DNA from: Flavobacterium sp.
GTDB lineage: Bacteria; Bacteroidota; Bacteroidia; Flavobacteriales; Flavobacteriaceae
Length of the DNA stretch: 17,179 nt
Direction of reading: 5' to 3'
Assembly (NCBI GenBank): GCA_030151255.1
Contig: JASLED010000086.1
Span: forward strand, 1 to 17,179
Both the position numbers and the translations under genes were made by a program. Positions 14,051 through 17,179 of this stretch are shown here, piece after piece (position 1 is the first letter of the stretch; each line of letters starts with the position of its first letter). The notes beneath the pieces are model-generated. The model was given only the letters and a program-made list of their open reading frames with translations. It did not search any database and was not told where the DNA came from.

Positions 14051-15817
14051 TTAATATGAATTTATACCATTAGTAGCAGCTTTATGTATTGCCCAAGCTA
14101 CAGCGTTTAGTTCTAAAATTGCGTTTGCAATAATTTGTCTTTGCGAACTAGGTAAACCGTACAATTTAGCCAACGGACTTCCATTTTTATAATATGCTGG
14201 ATAATCGTTTGTACCCTTATTATCTGCAGAACCTACAGAGTCACCAAAATAAACAAAGTTTTTAGAGTTATTATACCATACTGTTGAAGATGCAGGATCG
14301 TTATCATCATGATCAATCACATTAAAAGCAGACGAGATCTGAATTGAATTTTGAGGCAAAGTAGGCACCATTATTGTACCTGTTGTTGCATTATCTTCTC
14401 CCCAATATAATCCTGCTGTATTGCCAAAAGGTCCATTTATAATAGGGTCGTTTTGTATACTGTTTATCAAATATACTTCATCATCAACTCCACGACCTTG
14501 TTTAGCTGCTGCTCCTGTATAATTAGGTCCAAAAATACCATCTAGTAATAAATTAGTACTTGCAAAATCTCCATCTTTCGTTCCAAAAATTAATACACCA
14601 CCTGCATTAACATAATTATTTAGAGCTTGGATAAGATTAACTGTTGGATTGAGGGCATATGCATTATAGAGCACTATATCTGGTTTATTTTGCTGAATCA
14701 ATCTTGAGATTGCATCGTTAGCATCTGTTTCTTGCCAAGCCATTGAGAATGATTCAATTTGAACTAAACCATTTGGTCCAAAATTTGAAGCTTTTGCCAA
14801 AGCTGCTTTTCTTGCAGGTGATCCCCAACTATAAGTACTATTAGATCCAATTATACCATATGTCATAGATGTATAAATAACTGGAATATTTACGGAACAT
14901 TTTGACGTTATATTAGAATTTGTTAATATTTCAATATTAAATGAACTTGGAGAGTTAAGTGTTCCTGAACCATTTAAAGTAATTACTTGAGGCCCAGTTG
15001 TTGAAAAAGTACCTGTTTTAGAAAAACTTATTCCATTAATATTTTCCGTATAAACATGATACGAACCTGTTGTTTGTGCAGTTACTTTTATTGAAATTGT
15101 ATTATTTATAATAGTCGAACCTTTTGTAAAAACACCGTTAACAGTTGCTGTACCACAATCAATATTAAAAGTTGAAATTTGAGAATTTACAACTACCTGA
15201 ACATTATTACAATCTACATTTTGAGTTTTTGAAGAGCTTATTACTTCAAAAACATCTGTTTGTGATGTTCCTGGTGTACCTTGAGCATAAAGCTTAATAC
15301 TCTGCAATCCAGTAGTAATAAACTCACCAGAACCTGTAAAACTATAACCATTTCCAACTGTAGAATTAACTGTTACAACATAAGCACCGATTTTAGTTAC
15401 ATCAACATTTTTTATGAGTAAATAGTTATTAGAATTTAATTCTTTATTAACAAAGTATTGACCTAAAACTTCTACATTAGAACATGTGAAAGTGAAATCT
15501 GCATTTCCTTTATTTCCACAAATACTTTTCCATGATTCTTCAAAAGCATTCCAAAAATTATAACAATTTTCAGTTGTGTTATATATCATCAAACTATTTT
15601 CATTAGAAGTCACAGCAATCTGATCTCTTTCAGCTTCTGTAAGTCTAGGAATAATAACACCTTTCTTATCTATATTGGAAGAGCCGTCTTTCTGTTCAGA
15701 AATATGTAATAAAGTCTTATCATTGGGTGTTTTTGTATTTATACCTGTTTGAGCGTAAAATTTCATTACCGAAAAAAGTATAATAGTAAAGTATAATAGT
15801 AAGTTTTTATTTTTCAT
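14051..15817 (-). CDS. Modular secreted surface protein
   Basis: This 588-aa protein has a signal peptide (residues 1-23, ending KFYAQ). Residues 24-101 contain TGINTKTPNDKTLLHI and KGVIIPRLTEAERDQI...LMIYNTTENCYNFWN, a leader common to flavobacterial collagen-like and tail-fibre-like surface proteins. Two related beta-rich repeats follow, about 109-205 (Cys111, Cys203) and 217-309 (Cys221, Cys307), each with a Gly/Ser/Thr-rich strand ending in TTG[LP]Q.I.L. Residues about 318-588 look like a Rossmann-type or glutamine-amidotransferase-like domain (TYGIIGSNSTYSWGSPARKA, NKPDIVLYNAYAL, NAGGVLIFGTKDGD), but I see no clear catalytic triad. No T9SS C-terminal sorting domain is visible. It is probably exported, with cell-surface location and function inferred. 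Confidence 0.87.
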   Translation of the reverse strand: MKNKNLLLYFTIILFSVMKFYAQTGINTKTPNDKTLLHISEQKDGSSNIDKKGVIIPRLTEAERDQIAVTSNENSLMIYNTTENCYNFWNAFEESWKSICGNKGNADFTFTCSNVEVLGQYFVNKELNSNNYLLIKNVDVTKIGAYVVTVNSTVGNGYSFTGSGEFITTGLQSIKLYAQGTPGTSQTDVFEVISSSKTQNVDCNNVQVVVNSQISTFNIDCGTATVNGVFTKGSTIINNTISIKVTAQTTGSYHVYTENINGISFSKTGTFSTTGPQVITLNGSGTLNSPSSFNIEILTNSNITSKCSVNIPVIYTSMTYGIIGSNSTYSWGSPARKAALAKASNFGPNGLVQIESFSMAWQETDANDAISRLIQQNKPDIVLYNAYALNPTVNLIQALNNYVNAGGVLIFGTKDGDFASTNLLLDGIFGPNYTGAAAKQGRGVDDEVYLINSIQNDPIINGPFGNTAGLYWGEDNATTGTIMVPTLPQNSIQISSAFNVIDHDDNDPASSTVWYNNSKNFVYFGDSVGSADNKGTNDYPAYYKNGSPLAKLYGLPSSQRQIIANAILELNAVAWAIHKAATNGINSY

Positions 15818-16101
15818 AATAATATTTTTTAAAATTTAAAATATCTGTCACAATAAATTCTGATCTACGATAAGTAGTATAATCTTTGTATTCAACACTA
15901 TCATTATAATTGTTTATCTACATAACAAATTGAGAAAATAGAAATCTGAATTCCGTTACACATTGATAATAATCTTTTTATGGATTTTAACATTATCTTA
16001 GACTTGTATTCTATAATCTATAATAAGCACACATATTATCACAAATATTTTTATACGCATTGAAAGTTATATTTCAAATTTTCAATGCGTATTTTTGATT
16101 A
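15818..16101. other. Spacer between two surface-protein genes
   Basis: It has no gene and no exact TAnnTTTG match on the minus strand for the 588-aa gene. It contains the large hairpin at 16053-16092. Small dyads such as CTAC/GTAG (15865-15877) are present but not convincing. Confidence 0.45.
16053..16092. terminator. Long hairpin after the collagen-like gene
   Basis: ATACGCATTGAAA (16053-16065) and TTTCAATGCGTAT (16080-16092) pair perfectly over 13 bp, extendable by three pairs including one G-U. It begins 9 bp past the stop codon at 16102. On the minus strand the flanks are A-rich on both sides. A T-run follows only in the plus direction, so it would stop plus-strand transcripts best, or may protect the 3' end of the minus-strand mRNA. 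Confidence 0.6.
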
Positions 16102-17179
16102 TTACTTTTGAACATTTAATAACATTTGTTCTAATTTCTCTAACCTTTCATTAGTTACTCTAGCCTGGTGTTTTAAAGATTTAATCTCATTCTTTTGAAT
16201 TTCAATTAAATCTTGTTGTTCAATCGTATGAATAAAAAGCTCTTCAATTTTTTCCAATTGCTGAATCGTCAATTGAGAATAATCAATCATATAGCCATTT
16301 TCATTTTTACTAAGTTCTTTAATAGAAGTAACCCCTGGTAGGTGATGATTATCTTCTATAAATTGTTTAACATCAGATAATCTATTAAAGCTATAATTTG
16401 GGTTTATATTTGATCTTCCTTCAAAATATTCTTCAAAAACATAATCAGCATAAACAGCACTCATTGTATAAAATTTACCTTTAACTTCTATATCACCTTC
16501 AACATAAAGTTTTACATCTGCTGATGATGGTGTTGCAGGAAAAGTAGAAACTCCTACTGCAACTTTCCCCATTTGATAAATATTATCTAAGTTCGAATTA
16601 GCTTTATTAACCCCTCCTTGAATATTCCAAGGCTCTATTTTTAAAGCACTTAAATCTACGGAAGTTGTATTTACTACTCCATTAACTGTAGAAGTCAAAA
16701 CATTTGTAACAGGATTAAGTTCCAAAGTATTAGTATTGATAATTGTTGCCGTTGGTTCTAAACCATTTACATTACTTGTTAATATATTACCCGAAGATTG
16801 TAAAGTATGAGTAATTGTTTGAGGCGTTGCTGTACCCGCTGGACCTTGTGGACCAACTAAACTCGCTAAATATTCAGTTTCAGTTTTTGATCCATTTCCT
16901 GGAAGTTCTTTCCAAATCTCAAAGGCAGATTTTCCATTGGTTCCGTTGGTTCCATTAGTACCAGATGGACCTTGTGGACCTACTAAACTCGCTAAATATT
17001 CAGTTTCAGTTTTTGATCCGTTTTCTGGAAGTTCTTTCCAAATCTCAAAGGCAGATTTTCCATTGGTTCCATTAGTACCAGATGGACCTTGTGGACCTAC
17101 TAAACTCGCTAAATATTCAGTTTCAGTTTTTGATCCGTTTTCTGGAAGTTCTTTCCAAATCTCAAAGGCAGATTTTCCA
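16102..17179 (-). CDS. Collagen-like surface protein, 5' end beyond window
   Basis: The frame is open from the stop at 16102 to the right edge, about 358 residues, with no start codon inside the repeat region, so the N-terminus lies outside. From the edge to about 16835 it encodes near-identical units combining GKSAFEIWKELP.NGSKTE and TEYLASLVGPQGPSGTNG, the SAYEIW-plus-GxY module of collagen-like and phage tail fibre-like proteins. A linker follows, and then a C-terminal module (about 16105-16470) with ADYVFEEYF, IEDNHHLPGVTSIKEL, NGYMIDYSQLTIQQLEKIEEL and a terminal coiled coil (LIEIQKNEIKSLKHQ...ERLEKLEQML). This resembles the S74/tail-fibre chaperone-like ends common in Bacteroidota and probably drives trimerisation. 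It is likely a surface adhesin or fibre. Confidence 0.88.
   Translation of the reverse strand, partial: GKSAFEIWKELPENGSKTETEYLASLVGPQGPSGTNGTNGKSAFEIWKELPENGSKTETEYLASLVGPQGPSGTNGTNGTNGKSAFEIWKELPGNGSKTETEYLASLVGPQGPAGTATPQTITHTLQSSGNILTSNVNGLEPTATIINTNTLELNPVTNVLTSTVNGVVNTTSVDLSALKIEPWNIQGGVNKANSNLDNIYQMGKVAVGVSTFPATPSSADVKLYVEGDIEVKGKFYTMSAVYADYVFEEYFEGRSNINPNYSFNRLSDVKQFIEDNHHLPGVTSIKELSKNENGYMIDYSQLTIQQLEKIEELFIHTIEQQDLIEIQKNEIKSLKHQARVTNERLEKLEQMLLNVQK
16841..17179 (-). repeat. Tandem 117/126-bp coding repeats
   Basis: Units begin at 16841, 16967 and 17084 (each GGACCTTGTGG on the plus strand) and continue off the window edge. The periods are 126 and 117 bp. The 9-bp difference is one extra Thr-Asn-Gly collagen triplet (three TNG versus two). 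The units are nearly identical at DNA level, which implies recent duplication or gene conversion. Confidence 0.9.

Noticed and set aside
16102..16725. Complete 207-aa protein starting at a TTG at 16725
   Set aside because: The frame continues open upstream through collagen-like repeats to the window edge, so this is the 3' part of a larger gene.

Overview
The window looks like chromosomal DNA from a low-GC member of the Bacteroidota, most likely a flavobacterium. The reasons are the strong AT bias, TAA as the usual stop codon, several good matches to the Bacteroidota promoter (TTG, about 19-20 bp, TAnnTTTG), and protein types typical of Flavobacteriia: secreted Sel1/TPR proteins, PAS-LuxR regulators, and collagen-like surface proteins with a 'DYVFE...HLPGV' C-terminal module. 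No rRNA, tRNA, CRISPR array, insertion sequence, transposase or integrase was found.

Region 1 (1-567) has no credible gene. It holds inverted and direct repeats and one copy (301-471) of a composite intergenic repeat. Region 2 (568-6262, minus strand) is a compact four-gene operon of exported proteins. In transcription order these are a 626-aa coiled-coil/SPOR-like protein with four DFW motifs, a 321-aa protein with a TPR-like N-terminus, a 448-aa probable outer-membrane beta-barrel protein, and a 472-aa Sel1-repeat protein. The second and fourth share a related N-terminal module. A PAS-LuxR regulator (6371-7129) diverges from the operon. The 108-bp gap between them holds two dyads and a promoter -7 match. 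I do not recognise this operon as a characterised system, and it is the best candidate here for something new.

Region 3 (7130-7666) is non-coding and carries a second full copy and one decayed copy of the composite repeat. Both full copies have a stem-loop whose 21-nt loop is conserved while the stem sequence changes but still pairs.

Region 4 (7667-13758) is a run of mostly single-gene units: a two-TM protein, a DoxX-like membrane protein with a C-terminal soluble domain, an 'n-acetylglutamate synthase'-named small protein, a MerR regulator divergent from an epoxide-hydrolase-like alpha/beta hydrolase across a perfect 24-bp palindrome, a DNA alkylation repair HEAT protein split by an in-frame TGA at a Trp position, a lipoprotein, and a GNAT acetyltransferase with a textbook promoter. 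A strong terminator hairpin (13886-13922) closes this side.

Region 5 (14051-17179, minus strand) encodes two cell-surface type proteins. One is a 588-aa modular secreted protein with two Cys-bounded beta repeats and a Rossmann-like C-terminus. The other is a collagen-like protein that runs off the right edge of the window, built from 117/126-bp repeats and ending in a phage-tail-like trimerisation or chaperone module.
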